From assembly GCA_028688905.1 (NCBI GenBank), contig JAQTXH010000001.1, positions 1,159,770-1,223,769 of the forward strand: a DNA stretch of 64,000 bases, in the 5' to 3' direction. This document shows positions 27,728 through 37,160 of this stretch, one piece after another. Numbering within the stretch: the first letter of the stretch is position 1; every line of letters begins with the position of its first letter. Under the pieces are notes generated by a model that ran no database searches, had not been told where the DNA came from, and was given only the letters and a program-made list of their open reading frames with translations. Source of the stretch: Acidiphilium sp. Lineage in GTDB: Bacteria > Pseudomonadota > Alphaproteobacteria > Acetobacterales > Acetobacteraceae. The translations under genes were made by a program, and so were the position numbers.

Positions 27728-28657
27728 TCACACCCGCATCAAGGCGCGGACATGCGCAGCGGTGCCGGCGGCCAGCGCTCGCAGATCATACCCGCCTTCT
27801 AGCAGCGACACGATCCGCCCGCCGCAATGACGTTCCGCGACATCCATCAACGCCGAGGTCAGCCACGCGAAATCTTCGGTCTCGACATTGAGTTCAGCCA
27901 GCGGATCGTCCTTGTGGGCATCGAACCCCGCCGAAACGATCAGCAATTCCGGCGCGAAACCATCGAGTGCCGGGATCAAAGTGTCTCGCCACGCGGCTCG
28001 AAATTCGGTGGAACCCGACTCCGGTGGCAACGGCGCGTTCACGATATTGCCGGCAATCCCGTGATCGCTGGGCCGACCGCTGCCAGGATAGCAGGGAAAC
28101 TGGTGGGACGACGCATAGAAAAAATCGGGGTCGTTTTCGAACATCGCCTGGGTGCCGTTGCCGTGATGCACGTCGAAATCGGCGACTGCGATCCGGCGCA
28201 GGCCATGGGCGCGGGCATGGTTGGCGGCAATGGCGGCGTTGCCGAACAGGCAAAACCCCATCGCGCGACCTTGCTCGGCGTGATGGCCAGGTGGACGCAC
28301 CGCGACAAAGGCACAGCGCGCCCAACCTTCCAACACCGCGTCGACCCCGCGCATCGCCCCGCCCGCCGCGCGCCGCGCCGCGCGCAGCGTACCCGCGCTT
28401 GCGACGGTATCGGCATCGAGGTGGATGATTTCGTCGGGACCGGGATTGAGCGCAAACATCGCATCGACATAGGCGTCGTTATGCACACCCCGGATGGCCG
28501 CTTCCGGGGCCTCGGGCGCGGCTTCGCGCAACAACGACTGGAACTCGGGCGATTCGAGGGCGGCGAGCACCGCGCGCAGTCGCGCCGGGCGTTCGGGGTG
28601 GTGCGGCCCGGTGTCATGGTCAAAGCAGTCGGGATGGGTGATCAGGGCAACCGGCAT
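27728..28657 (-). CDS. Histone deacetylase / acetylpolyamine amidohydrolase superfamily
   Basis: 309 residues with the zinc-hydrolase motifs HPERPARLRAVLAALE, RPPGHHAEQGRAMGFCLFGNAA (catalytic His pair), VADFDVHHGNGTQAMF (zinc Asp/His), YPGSG and VSAGFDAHKDDPLAELNVE (second zinc Asp). It removes acyl groups from lysine or polyamine amines; in bacteria the substrate (acetoin-utilisation AcuC-like, polyamine or protein) is usually unknown. One base separates it from the upstream TusA-like gene, so they are co-transcribed with xseB and ispA. Confidence 0.93.
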   Translation of the reverse strand: MPVALITHPDCFDHDTGPHHPERPARLRAVLAALESPEFQSLLREAAPEAPEAAIRGVHNDAYVDAMFALNPGPDEIIHLDADTVASAGTLRAARRAAGGAMRGVDAVLEGWARCAFVAVRPPGHHAEQGRAMGFCLFGNAAIAANHARAHGLRRIAVADFDVHHGNGTQAMFENDPDFFYASSHQFPCYPGSGRPSDHGIAGNIVNAPLPPESGSTEFRAAWRDTLIPALDGFAPELLIVSAGFDAHKDDPLAELNVETEDFAWLTSALMDVAERHCGGRIVSLLEGGYDLRALAAGTAAHVRALMRV

Positions 28658-28658
28658 G

Positions 28659-28913
28659 TCAGGATTGTCTCCCTTGGGCGAGACGTGGCGTACCGCAGCG
28701 GATGGTGAAACTGAAGACGCCCTTCAATTCGCTGCATGAAATCAGAGCATGACCGCTATCGCGGCAAAAATCACGAAAATCGACCACGGTACCGGGGTCG
28801 GTCGCCAGTACCCGGAGTTTGTCGCCTACGGCAAGGGCGCGCAATGCCCGGGCGGCACGCAGCACCGGCATCGGCCCTTTCAAATATTTCGCATCCAGCA
28901 TCGTGTCGGCCAT
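28659..28913 (-). CDS. TusA/SirA-like protein lacking the catalytic cysteine
   Basis: An 84-residue two-layer TusA-type domain (LDAKYLKGPMPVLRAARALRA ... ATDPGTVVDFRDFCRDSGHALIS). TusA enzymes carry the persulfide Cys in a CPxP motif; here the equivalent is GPMP at residues 13-16, so canonical sulfur transfer is not expected. ATGs at 28913, 28922 and 28937 are in frame; 28913 gives the usual TusA start. The same frame remains open far upstream across the ROK gene, but only as an antisense shadow. It is the first gene of the run into HDAC-xseB-ispA and is divergent from the ROK kinase. Confidence 0.75.
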   Translation of the reverse strand: MADTMLDAKYLKGPMPVLRAARALRALAVGDKLRVLATDPGTVVDFRDFCRDSGHALISCSELKGVFSFTIRCGTPRLAQGRQS

Positions 28914-29018
28914 GAACGGCATGGTGACGCGTCGCATCCTCTTGAGCAAGGGGTGGGCTTGAGCAAGGGGCATTATGGCGTGATAGAGGTGCAATTCCAG
29001 TAACGCATAGGACGGACC

Positions 29019-29912
29019 ATGAGGTATCGGATCGGCATTGATCTCGGTGGCACCAAAATCGAGATTGCGGCACTGATGGCCAGTGGCGATCTGGAACATC
29101 GGGTGCGGGTGCCGACTCCGCCCGACTATCGCGCGACGATCGAGGCGGTTGCGGATCTGGTTGCCGGCACCGAGCGGGCGCTGGGCACGGCAGACGGCAT
29201 CGGCATTGGTATCCCCGGTACGATCAGCCCGGCCACCGGGCTGGTCAAGAACGCCAATTCCGAGCGGCTGAACGGCAACCCGTTCGATAAAGACCTTGAA
29301 GCAAGGCTCGGTCGCAAGGTGCGCGTCACCAACGATGCCAATTGTTTTGCGATGAGCGAAGCCGCCGACGGCGCGGGCGAAGGGGCGCATTGCGTGTTCG
29401 GCGTAATCATCGGCACCGGTTGCGGCGGCGGCATCGTGGTCGGCGGTAATGTGCTCGAAGGCCGCCAGCGCATCGCCGGCGAATGGGGTCACACCCCCCT
29501 GCCCTGGCCACGCGCCGAGGAAATGCCGATGCGCCGCTGCTGGTGCGGCAAAGTCGGGTGCCTGGAAACCTATGTCGCCGGACCTGCGCTCGCCGCCGAA
29601 GCCGATGGCATTGGTGCCCGCGACGCCGGCGGCTTGCCAGCCCGAGCCGAAGCCGGCGACGAACGCGCCATCCGCGCCCTCGCGATCCACGCCGAACATC
29701 TGGCCCGCGGTCTTGCGATGATCGTCAATATTCTCGACCCCGACGTGATCGTGCTAGGCGGCGGTTTGTCCAACCTTGACCACCTGTATCGCGATGTACC
29801 GCCCCTGATGAAACCTTACGTGATCAGCGATACATTCGACACCCCGATCCGCCGCAACAAGCACGGCGATTCGTCCGGCGTGCGCGGAGCAGCGTGGTTG
29901 TGGCCGGCCTGA
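29019..29912 (+). CDS. ROK-family sugar kinase (fructokinase/glucokinase type)
   Basis: 297 residues. N-terminal ATP phosphate loop GIDLGGTKIEIAAL (about 5-18), the catalytic segment NDANCFAMSEA, GTGCGGGIV, and the ROK zinc motif GHTPLPWP ... CWCGKVGCLETY (about 160-190). The C-terminal LDPDVIVLGGGLSNLDHLY is typical. It phosphorylates fructose, glucose, mannose or N-acetylhexosamines; the length and Cys motif fit the fructokinase/glucokinase subgroup without settling the sugar. It is monocistronic, between the divergent TusA-like gene and a convergent lipoprotein. Confidence 0.92.
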   Translation: MRYRIGIDLGGTKIEIAALMASGDLEHRVRVPTPPDYRATIEAVADLVAGTERALGTADGIGIGIPGTISPATGLVKNANSERLNGNPFDKDLEARLGRKVRVTNDANCFAMSEAADGAGEGAHCVFGVIIGTGCGGGIVVGGNVLEGRQRIAGEWGHTPLPWPRAEEMPMRRCWCGKVGCLETYVAGPALAAEADGIGARDAGGLPARAEAGDERAIRALAIHAEHLARGLAMIVNILDPDVIVLGGGLSNLDHLYRDVPPLMKPYVISDTFDTPIRRNKHGDSSGVRGAAWLWPA

Positions 29913-29915
29913 TCC

Positions 29916-30287
29916 TCACGGCCATCGGCGATCGCGATTGACGATTTGCGATGGGCTGAGTTCATACGGCCCTTCGGCAACCTGCGGTGCGTGATCCGGC
30001 AGTTGCGACGGATCGGCCCAGCACGTCGCTTGCCCAAGGGTTTGGGTGCAATACGGCAGCGGCGGCGGCAAGGCGTGCTTTCGGCGGCAGTAGGATTTAT
30101 TATTGTCAAGCCGGACCATCGAGCAATCCTTGCCGGTGACCAACGAAATCACCGCATCGGGAATGGTGCGGTGGATTGTGGTCAACGCCAGCACATTGGC
30201 CCCGACGCCAACCCCCATGGCGGCACCGGTACCGAGACCGCAGCCGGCGAGCGGGAACAAACACAACAGAGCGATGAGAAAGCGCAT
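29916..30287 (-). CDS. Small conserved-type lipoprotein
   Basis: 123 residues starting MRFLIALLCLFPLAGCGLG, with a lipobox at LAGC, followed by a glycine-rich helix, then GKDCSMVRLDNNKSYC and YCTQTLGQATCW, four cysteines likely paired by disulfides in the periplasm. I recall similar lipoproteins with the KDCS ... YC ... TLG ... CW pattern in other alphaproteobacteria; no function is known. The ATG at 30287 is chosen for the signal peptide; the frame is open upstream but without a signal. It ends three bases from the convergent ROK gene. Confidence 0.75.
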   Translation of the reverse strand: MRFLIALLCLFPLAGCGLGTGAAMGVGVGANVLALTTIHRTIPDAVISLVTGKDCSMVRLDNNKSYCRRKHALPPPLPYCTQTLGQATCWADPSQLPDHAPQVAEGPYELSPSQIVNRDRRWP

Positions 30288-30430
30288 ACTTGATGGATGA
30301 CATGAAATAGTGAAAATCCGGTTACGTTGCCCTGGACCGCGCGCACCGCTATGGTCCGCCCGTCTGATCACTGAAATCTGTGCGTTGTCGCCCACCCGGC
30401 GACGCGCGCGTACCCGAAGCGAGATCCCGC

Positions 30431-31099
30431 GTGCCCGATATTTTCGACGAAGTTGCCGATGATCTGCGCGCTGAGCGCACCCGCAAGTTTCTGGTCCGCT
30501 ATGCGGGCGTGTTCATCGCGGCTGCCGGCATCGTGCTGATTGGCATCGGTGCCTGGAAAACGCTGCAATGGTATCACCATCGCGAAAACATGCGCGCAGC
30601 GACGCAATATGTGGCCCTGACCGATCGGATCGCCGCCGCCAGTACCGGCGCGACCAAGACCACCGACCTTGCCAATGCCAAGGCACTGATCGCCTTCGCC
30701 GACAAAGCCCCCGCCGGCTACGCAACCCTCGCCCGTTTCCGCGCCGCCGCACTTTATAACGATGCGGGCGAAACCAAGACAGCTGAAGCGGCGTGGACCG
30801 AAATCGGGGCACCCAACAGCGCGGCTGGCCCGATGCTGGGCGGCCTCGCCAATCTGCTCTGGGTGCAACACGCCATGGGTACCGCGCCCAACGCGACCAT
30901 CATGGCGCGGCTGAAGCCGTTGATGGTGTCTTCCAGCCCGTGGCACGACCTCGCCCAGATCAACGCCGCCGTCCTCGATATGCAGGACGGCAAAAACGCC
31001 ACCGCACAATCACTGCTCGAGCGGGTCAGCGCCGATCCTGCCGCGCCAGCCAATGTCCGCAATCTGGCCGAAGGGCTGATGGCGAAACTGAACGGATGA
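30431..31099 (+). CDS. YfgM-like membrane-anchored TPR protein
   Basis: 222 residues from a GTG start giving VPDIFDEVADDLRAER, then one transmembrane helix (about 22-42, VRYAGVFIAAAGIVLIGIGAW) and a periplasmic tetratricopeptide-type helical domain (TPR_21/YfgM). In E. coli YfgM associates with SecYEG and PpiD in outer-membrane protein biogenesis. The gene overlaps bamB by ATGA, reproducing the yfgM-bamB-der order of other proteobacteria. The upstream 143-base divergent region separates it from the small lipoprotein gene. Confidence 0.88.
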   Translation: MPDIFDEVADDLRAERTRKFLVRYAGVFIAAAGIVLIGIGAWKTLQWYHHRENMRAATQYVALTDRIAAASTGATKTTDLANAKALIAFADKAPAGYATLARFRAAALYNDAGETKTAEAAWTEIGAPNSAAGPMLGGLANLLWVQHAMGTAPNATIMARLKPLMVSSSPWHDLAQINAAVLDMQDGKNATAQSLLERVSADPAAPANVRNLAEGLMAKLNG

Positions 31100-32454
31100 C
31101 CGAAATTCCCATGACCTCCTCACGCGCCATTTCCTCACTTGGGCGGCGCGGTGCGCTGCTGATGTCGGCTGCCCTGCTCTCGGGATGCAGCATGTTCGAA
31201 GGCTCGGACAAAAAATCGATACCGGGCATCAAAATCCCGGTGTTGCCGCCGCATGAGCCGTTGGAGGTGAACGAAGCCGCCACGCCGGTCGTGCTGCCGT
31301 CACCGGTTGCCCGCGCCGCGTGGCCCCAGGCCAGCGGCAACGCGCGGCATAATCCGGGCGTCGCCGCCCTCCCCGCGCGACTGTCTCAAGCGTGGAGCAC
31401 CGGCATCGGTGCGGGAGCGACCTACCGGCGGTCGTTGCACGCGCAACCGGTAATCGCGGACGGGCGGGTTTTCACCATCGATGCCAACGGCTTCGTCGAT
31501 GCCGTGCTGCTCTCCAGCGGACGGCATATCTGGCGGCAGCCAATGCGGCCCAAGCGCGACACTAGCTTCGCCTTCGGCGGTGGCCTCGCCTATGCCGAAG
31601 GCGCGCTCTACGTCGCCACTGGATTTGCTGAACTACGGATGCTCGATCCGGCGACGGGTGCCACGCGTTGGAGCAAAAATCTTGGTCAGCCGGCACGATC
31701 GGCCCCCACCATCGGCGGCGGCCTGATCTATATCGTGTTGCTCGACAACACATTGACCGCGCTTGACGCCAAGACCGGCGATTTCACCTGGCGGTTTCCC
31801 ACCAGTTCGTCGTCGAACTCAATGTTCGGGGCCGGCGCGCCGGCCTATGACCAGGGAATCGTCGTAGCCGGCTTCGGTACCGGCATGGTCGCTGGCATCA
31901 ACGCCATGACCGGTTCGGCGGTGTGGGAACAGAGCCTTGCCGCCGGATATGACGCTGCCAATCCGCTGGACGTATCGAGCATTGTTGCCAATCCGGTGAT
32001 CGGCGACAATCTGGCGGTGCTGACCAGCGTAGCGGGTTCGACCGTCGCGTTTGATTTGCGATCCGGCCGGCGCATCTGGGGCAAGGATGCCGGCGGTGCC
32101 GAAACCCCGGCCATTGCGGGTGACTGGCTGTTCCTGCTCACCGATGATCAGCGCCTCGCTGCGATCCACATGGCGGATGGTTATGTGTCGTGGCTGACTG
32201 ATTTGCCCGCCTATCAAAACCCGAAAAAGGACTATGGTCCGATCCGTTGGCATGGCCCGATTTTGGCTGGCGACGGGCTGATCCTGACCGGCTCGGACGA
32301 GCGGATGATCGTGGTCGATGCCCGCACCGGCATTTTGCTGACCAAGCCTGACCGCTCCCTCAATCTGCATGGCGTTTCCGATGCCGCCCCGATCGCCGCC
32401 GCGGGCACGCTGCTGGCCCTTACCCGCGATGCGGTGCTGACCGCGTACCGATGA
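31096..32454 (+). CDS. bamB: Outer-membrane assembly lipoprotein BamB
   Basis: 452 residues: a signal region [21 protein letters not shown] with lipobox LLSGC, then a beta-propeller of PQQ-like repeats (for example [26 protein letters not shown] and [26 protein letters not shown], each near 45 residues). BamB supports BamA in inserting beta-barrels into the outer membrane. The ATG at 31096 overlaps the yfgM stop; an ATG five codons later is also possible. Its stop overlaps the der start. The same frame is open upstream in the yfgM region, but that is not part of the protein. Confidence 0.94.
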   Translation: MTEIPMTSSRAISSLGRRGALLMSAALLSGCSMFEGSDKKSIPGIKIPVLPPHEPLEVNEAATPVVLPSPVARAAWPQASGNARHNPGVAALPARLSQAWSTGIGAGATYRRSLHAQPVIADGRVFTIDANGFVDAVLLSSGRHIWRQPMRPKRDTSFAFGGGLAYAEGALYVATGFAELRMLDPATGATRWSKNLGQPARSAPTIGGGLIYIVLLDNTLTALDAKTGDFTWRFPTSSSSNSMFGAGAPAYDQGIVVAGFGTGMVAGINAMTGSAVWEQSLAAGYDAANPLDVSSIVANPVIGDNLAVLTSVAGSTVAFDLRSGRRIWGKDAGGAETPAIAGDWLFLLTDDQRLAAIHMADGYVSWLTDLPAYQNPKKDYGPIRWHGPILAGDGLILTGSDERMIVVDARTGILLTKPDRSLNLHGVSDAAPIAAAGTLLALTRDAVLTAYR

Positions 32455-33806
32455 GCGGATCAGAAACCCGGGTACCGCGAATCGCGATCTGCGGGCGGCC
32501 CAACGTCGGTAAATCCACCCTGTTCAACCGCCTCGCCGGCAAGCGCATCGCCCTGGTCGCGGACGAACCCGGTGTGACGCGCGACCGCAAGGAAGCCTGG
32601 GGCGAACTCTATGGCCGCAAGGTCCAACTGATCGACACCGCCGGCCTGGAGGAAGCCCCGCCCGACAGCCTGCCCGGACGGATGCGCGCCTCCACCGGCA
32701 CGGCAGTCGAACAAGCCGATCTGGTGTTGTTCGTGATCGATTCCCGCGCGGGATTGCTGCCGGAAGACCGTCACTTTGCGGCGTGGCTGCGCCGGGCCAA
32801 CAAGCCGGTGATCGTGGTCGCCAATAAATCCGAAGGCCGCGGCGGCGGGTCGGCGGCGCTCGAAGCCTATGCGCTCGGCCTCGGCGAACCGGTGGCAATT
32901 TCCGCCGAACATAATGAAGGCGTTTCCGATCTGATCGACCAGATCCTCGATGCGTTGCCCGAAACCATCGGGGAAGGCGAACCCGAAGGCGAGCGCCCGC
33001 TGCATCTCGCCCTGGTGGGCCGCCCCAACGCCGGTAAATCCACCCTGCTCAACCGCCTGCTCGGCGAGGAACGCTCGATCACCGGCCCCGAACCCGGCCT
33101 CACCCGCGACGCGATCGCCGCCGAACTGACCGACAGCACCGGTACCCGCTACCGCCTGTTCGACACGGCCGGTTTGCGCAAGCGCGCCCGCGTCGAAGCC
33201 GGTCTCGAAAAACTCTCGACCTCCTCGACCCTCGAAGCCCTGAAATTCGCCGATACCGTGGTTCTCGCGATCGACGCGTTCGAAGGCATCCACGATCAGG
33301 ACCTGCAGATCGCCCGCCTGGTCGAGCGCGAAGGCCGCGCCTGCATCATCGCCCTGACCAAATGGGATCTGGTCGAAGACCGCGACAAGACCCGCCGTGC
33401 GATCAGCGACCGTCTCGAGTCCTCACTCTCGCAGCTTAAGGGCATCGTCACCATCCCGCTCTCGGCCGAAACCGGCGAGGGGGTGAACAAACTGCTGCCC
33501 GCCGTGCGCGAAGCCGACCTCATCTGGAACAAGCGCGTCTCCACCGGCGCCCTCAACCGCTGGTTCGAAGGCGCGCTGGAGCGCTTCCCGCCACCGCTGG
33601 TCGAAGGCCGCCGGCTGAAACTGCGCTACATCACCCAGGTCAAAGCCCGCCCGCCCAGCTTCGCGATGTTCGGCACCCGTTGCGAACTGACGCCCGATAC
33701 CTATCAGCGCTATCTGATGAACAGCCTGCGCGCCCAGTTCCACCTAGAGGGCACGCCGCTGCGCCTGTCGCTGCGCGGTACCAAAAATCCCTACGCCGAC
33801 GATTGA
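32451..33806 (+). CDS. der: Ribosome biogenesis double GTPase Der (EngA)
   Basis: 451 residues with two tandem GTPase domains. Domain 1: [28 protein letters not shown]. Domain 2: [38 protein letters not shown]-terminal KH-like domain follows ([20 protein letters not shown]). It is needed for 50S subunit maturation. It overlaps bamB by ATGA, and six bases separate it from the convergent membrane-protein gene. Confidence 0.97.
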   Translation: MSGSETRVPRIAICGRPNVGKSTLFNRLAGKRIALVADEPGVTRDRKEAWGELYGRKVQLIDTAGLEEAPPDSLPGRMRASTGTAVEQADLVLFVIDSRAGLLPEDRHFAAWLRRANKPVIVVANKSEGRGGGSAALEAYALGLGEPVAISAEHNEGVSDLIDQILDALPETIGEGEPEGERPLHLALVGRPNAGKSTLLNRLLGEERSITGPEPGLTRDAIAAELTDSTGTRYRLFDTAGLRKRARVEAGLEKLSTSSTLEALKFADTVVLAIDAFEGIHDQDLQIARLVEREGRACIIALTKWDLVEDRDKTRRAISDRLESSLSQLKGIVTIPLSAETGEGVNKLLPAVREADLIWNKRVSTGALNRWFEGALERFPPPLVEGRRLKLRYITQVKARPPSFAMFGTRCELTPDTYQRYLMNSLRAQFHLEGTPLRLSLRGTKNPYADD

Positions 33807-33812
33807 CCGGCA

Positions 33813-34484
33813 TCACCCCATGGCGACGCCCATGATGCCCATCAGAATGAACATCGCGGCCCAGCCGAGATCAAGGTTGATCCAGTAGCGGGTGATCGCC
33901 CCGATGCCGAATCGGCGGGTCACCGCAAGTGCCACCACCGACCCGGTCAGGAACAGCGGCACTGTCATCGCCGCGCTCATCGTGAGCGCGAGCGTCGCGT
34001 CGGAAATCATCCGCTGGGTGGCGGAGTCCGAGAACCCGGCCATCGCGCTGACCATGGTCAGGTTGATCAGCATCGGCACCATCATCACTGCCGAGCCGCA
34101 ATGCGTCAGCCCCATCCAGAACGACCAGCGCAAAACCTGATCCGGCTTGATCCGGACGATGAAGCGCGGATGGTGCGGGCGGATCAGCTTGTAGATGCCA
34201 AAACCGATCAGACCGAAGCTGATCAGCCAGGCGGCGCGCATCAGCACGCCCATTGGAATCACCAAGCCCGGTAAACCGGCAACAAGAATCGCCACCGGCA
34301 CCAACAACACCACCATCGACAGGAAATGCCCGAACGCGAGCGATCCGGTGCTTTGCAGGATCGCTCGCTCCGATCGTGTCTCCAACCCGCGCCCCGCCGC
34401 CCGCAGCCAGCCGATCGGCGGATTGAGGCCCTGGTAAATCCCCATGAAAACCGCCGTCAGCCACAGGGCGGTCTCATTCATCAT
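33813..34484 (-). CDS. Polytopic membrane protein next to the SBP56 gene
   Basis: About 223 residues with five to six hydrophobic helices. Signature stretches are GIYQGLNPPIGWLRAAGRGLE and GHFLSMVVLLVPVAILVAG near the N-terminus and MGLTHCGSAVMMVPML in the middle. The GxNPxxGW / GHxLSM arrangement recalls small UreH/HupE-like metal or sulfur transport membrane proteins, but I cannot place the family firmly. Two adjacent ATGs (34484, 34481) are possible; the frame stays open upstream inside the SBP56 gene but is not coding there. It starts 12 bases after the SBP56 stop, so they are probably co-transcribed. Confidence 0.7.
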   Translation of the reverse strand: MMNETALWLTAVFMGIYQGLNPPIGWLRAAGRGLETRSERAILQSTGSLAFGHFLSMVVLLVPVAILVAGLPGLVIPMGVLMRAAWLISFGLIGFGIYKLIRPHHPRFIVRIKPDQVLRWSFWMGLTHCGSAVMMVPMLINLTMVSAMAGFSDSATQRMISDATLALTMSAAMTVPLFLTGSVVALAVTRRFGIGAITRYWINLDLGWAAMFILMGIMGVAMG

Positions 34485-34495
34485 CGCGCGTTCGA

Positions 34496-35908
34496 TCAGG
34501 TCGAGGCAAAGCAGAAGCTTTCGGTCGAGCAGTCGCCACCTTCCAGGCGAATCTGATGCGCGCCGTAGCTGGCACCGAACTCGATCCGGAAGTCGGGGTC
34601 GAGCCGGAAGCCACCGGCGGCGTCGGTGTGGCACATCGCCATCTGCCCCGGCACGTCGGCGGGATAGAACTGGCTGTCCCAGGTGCTGTAGAGCGAGTTG
34701 GTGAAATAGACCCGCTTGCCGTCGCGGCTGATTTCGAGCATTTGCGGGCCACCTTGGAATTCGGCCCCCGATGGGTGTTTCGCGCGTGCCGCAATGCCGC
34801 CCACCCGAACCGAACCTGCCAGCTTCGGCGCGAACGGATCGCTTACGTCGTATTGCCGCAACTCCCCGGTACCCCAGCACGCGACGTACAGGAACCGGTC
34901 ATCGAGCGAGAGATCGATATCGGTGATCAGCGGCGGCACCGCCCCGAACGGCTTGAGCAGATCGGGCAGCAACGCGGGATCGGCCGCCTCGGGCGGGATG
35001 ATCGCGGTTTTTTTGGCATGGAATGTGCCGCCCTCGCGCCACCACGTCCAGATCGAGCCTTCGAGGTTGGTATTGTCGATTACCACACCGAGGAAGCCGT
35101 AATCCTTGGTCGGTTCATGCGCCGGGCGAACCTCCAGCGCCATCTGGTGATTGGACCCGAGATCGATGCTCTGGATATGGCGCCGGCCGCGCAAATCCCA
35201 GAAATGCAGCTTATGGCCGTATTTGCCGCCCATCAAAGCTTCCGGCACCACGCCGTTTTCAAACAGCGGCGGTAGCCCCCACTCGCTCGACACCATGTAG
35301 TCATGCGGCATGTTCCACCAGAAATCGTAATGGGCGAACTGGTCGCCACGATCGATTTCCCACTGGCCGCGAATGTCGAAACTGTCGCAATCGAGAATGA
35401 AAACTCCCGCCGGGCTTTCATCGCCATCGATGCCCTTACCGCCAAGGGTGCTGATATAAACGCCCTCCGGTCCGCAATGCACGGTATGCGGCCGCGAATA
35501 GCCGGTCTTGCGCTTGACCTCGTCGGGTTCGATGATTTTGGCGATGTGCGGCGCACGCGGATCGGGCTTGGTGTCGATGATATAGATACGCGACGAGCGG
35601 ATGCCCGGCAGCACCAGATAGCGCCGCTCGCTGAACGCGTGGCCACTGGTCGGGCAGAGCGAGGAACTGCACGCGCTCCAGCCATAGTGATGCAGCTCAT
35701 CCCCGACATAGGGCAGCACCAGCTTGTTGATCATGGTGCCGAACCGTGCCGAGGCGGGGTCGAGATCGATCACCGCCAGCGCGTCCGGCTTGGTCTTGTC
35801 CTTGCTCAGGAGGGCCACATAGCCAATCGTCTCGCGCGCTGCCTCCATCGCCAGGCGGGCCGTTGGATAAAAGGTGGGATCGGGCTTCATTTGAAGCGCG
35901 TTACTCAT
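34496..35908 (-). CDS. Selenium-binding protein SBP56 / methanethiol oxidase homologue
   Basis: 470 residues of the SBP56 family: DPTFYPTARLAMEAARETIGYVALL, HHYGWSACSSSLCP, GYSRPHTVHCGPEGVYISTLG, HYDFWWNMPHDYMVSSEWG and the C-terminal SYGAHQIRLEGGDCSTE are characteristic. In Hyphomicrobium and humans the family oxidises methanethiol to formaldehyde, hydrogen sulfide and hydrogen peroxide; copper and histidines are implicated. No signal peptide is visible here. The usual bacterial partners (SCO1/SenC, MauG) are absent; a membrane protein follows instead. A strong GAGGAGG precedes the ATG. Confidence 0.92.
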   Translation of the reverse strand: MSNALQMKPDPTFYPTARLAMEAARETIGYVALLSKDKTKPDALAVIDLDPASARFGTMINKLVLPYVGDELHHYGWSACSSSLCPTSGHAFSERRYLVLPGIRSSRIYIIDTKPDPRAPHIAKIIEPDEVKRKTGYSRPHTVHCGPEGVYISTLGGKGIDGDESPAGVFILDCDSFDIRGQWEIDRGDQFAHYDFWWNMPHDYMVSSEWGLPPLFENGVVPEALMGGKYGHKLHFWDLRGRRHIQSIDLGSNHQMALEVRPAHEPTKDYGFLGVVIDNTNLEGSIWTWWREGGTFHAKKTAIIPPEAADPALLPDLLKPFGAVPPLITDIDLSLDDRFLYVACWGTGELRQYDVSDPFAPKLAGSVRVGGIAARAKHPSGAEFQGGPQMLEISRDGKRVYFTNSLYSTWDSQFYPADVPGQMAMCHTDAAGGFRLDPDFRIEFGASYGAHQIRLEGGDCSTESFCFAST

Positions 35909-36130
35909 GATGGCGTCCTCCTCGATTTTATTGTCACCACGCTTCCACGATGAATGGAAACGCTCCAGGAATTTTTTGCAAGCAATTTCATCAGCCTACG
36001 ATCGCTTCACGATTCCAGCCAGACTGATATTGCGCTATGCGTTCCTCGCGCGACGGCGCAAATACGGCATGATCGGATCGACCGGCGAATATTGTGGCAG
36101 GAACCCGCTTCGCGCAAGCAGCCTGTTATC

Positions 36131-37159
36131 TCACGCGGTCTGAACCTGGACCTGACCTTGGCCCTGGCCCTGCTCTTCCGGCGCTGTCGTTGCGCCGGGC
36201 CTCCAGTCACGAAAAAATGCCCGGCCCGTCGCGCCGGCGAGTTCACTCAACAAAATTTGCACCCGGTCGAGATAGCCGTGCAGATCGCCCTCGAGCACCT
36301 CTTGCATCGGCCGTTCAAGCAGAAATTCACGCAAATATTCGGCCTGTTCGATCGCGTCGTTGGCATGGGGCAGATGGTGGATCCGGCGCAGTTCATCGAG
36401 ATGATATTCGGCACGACGAACTGACAACAGCACCGAGCGCGGGAAGGAGGGATCACGGAGCAAAAATCCGGCGACGTCCTCGGCGGAAAACTCGGCCCGC
36501 GCGAGGCGTTTGAATGCGTGGTAGCCGGCAGCGGCGCGCAGCACCGCATTCCACATCGTCAGTTCGGTCAACCGTCTTGCCTCGCGGTCGCGCGGTACCA
36601 GCAGGCGGTATTTGATGTCGAGCAGACGGGTGGTTTGATCGGCGCGTTCGATCAACCGGCCCAACTGGTAAAACTGCCAGCCCTGGTCGCGATACATCGT
36701 GCCTTCAGTGATGCCTGTGTGGGTCTGAACCGATTCCTTGATTCTGTTGCACAAGCGCGAGAGACGGTCGCCCTCGAGATCGCAAGGCTGGATCTGGGCA
36801 ACAAAGCGGTGGAACACATTGATTTGCCGCCACATTTCGGTACTGATCAGCGGGCGCAGCGTGCGGGCGTTGGTGCGGGCGTATTCAAGACAGAAAGGAA
36901 TGCTGGTGGGATTGGTCTGATCGAGCAGATAAAAGCGTCGCACCGTTTCCGGATCGCCCGCCCCCTCGGCGGTCTCGAATTTGTCCTGGTCGGACATGAT
37001 TGCGACCAAAGCAGACCAGGATTCCGCCTCGCGTCCGGGGCTTTCGAAGCTTTGCACCACATCGATCAGGCGGGCGAGGTTTTCGACGCGTTCAAGGTAG
37101 CGCGCCATCCAGAACAATCCTTCGGCATCACGCGAGAGCAGAACCGGTTCGGCACGCAT
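36131..37159 (-). CDS. Alpha-E domain protein (DUF403, COG2307)
   Basis: 342 residues starting MRAEPVLLSRDAEGLFWMARYLERVENLARLID, the invariant alpha-E opening with its WMARYLER helix, continuing helical with GTMYRDQGWQFYQLGRLIERADQTTRLLD. The C-terminus is a low-complexity GQGQGQVQVQ tail. Alpha-E domains always accompany circularly permuted ATP-grasp synthetases and are thought to be their helical partner; no reaction has been shown. The ATG lies one base after the stop of the ATP-grasp gene, so the two form a coupled pair. The 221 bases on to the SBP56 start show no gene. Confidence 0.9.
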   Translation of the reverse strand: MRAEPVLLSRDAEGLFWMARYLERVENLARLIDVVQSFESPGREAESWSALVAIMSDQDKFETAEGAGDPETVRRFYLLDQTNPTSIPFCLEYARTNARTLRPLISTEMWRQINVFHRFVAQIQPCDLEGDRLSRLCNRIKESVQTHTGITEGTMYRDQGWQFYQLGRLIERADQTTRLLDIKYRLLVPRDREARRLTELTMWNAVLRAAAGYHAFKRLARAEFSAEDVAGFLLRDPSFPRSVLLSVRRAEYHLDELRRIHHLPHANDAIEQAEYLREFLLERPMQEVLEGDLHGYLDRVQILLSELAGATGRAFFRDWRPGATTAPEEQGQGQGQVQVQTA

Positions 37160-37160
37160 A

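Noticed and set aside
28659-29699. A 346-codon minus-strand frame covering the ROK kinase and the TusA-like gene
   Set aside because: Only the last 84 codons resemble a protein family; the rest is the reverse complement of the well-supported ROK gene.
30793-31095. Possible N-terminal extension of BamB by about 100 residues
   Set aside because: It overlaps the yfgM coding sequence, has no signal peptide, and the ATG at 31096 directly precedes a proper lipoprotein signal.
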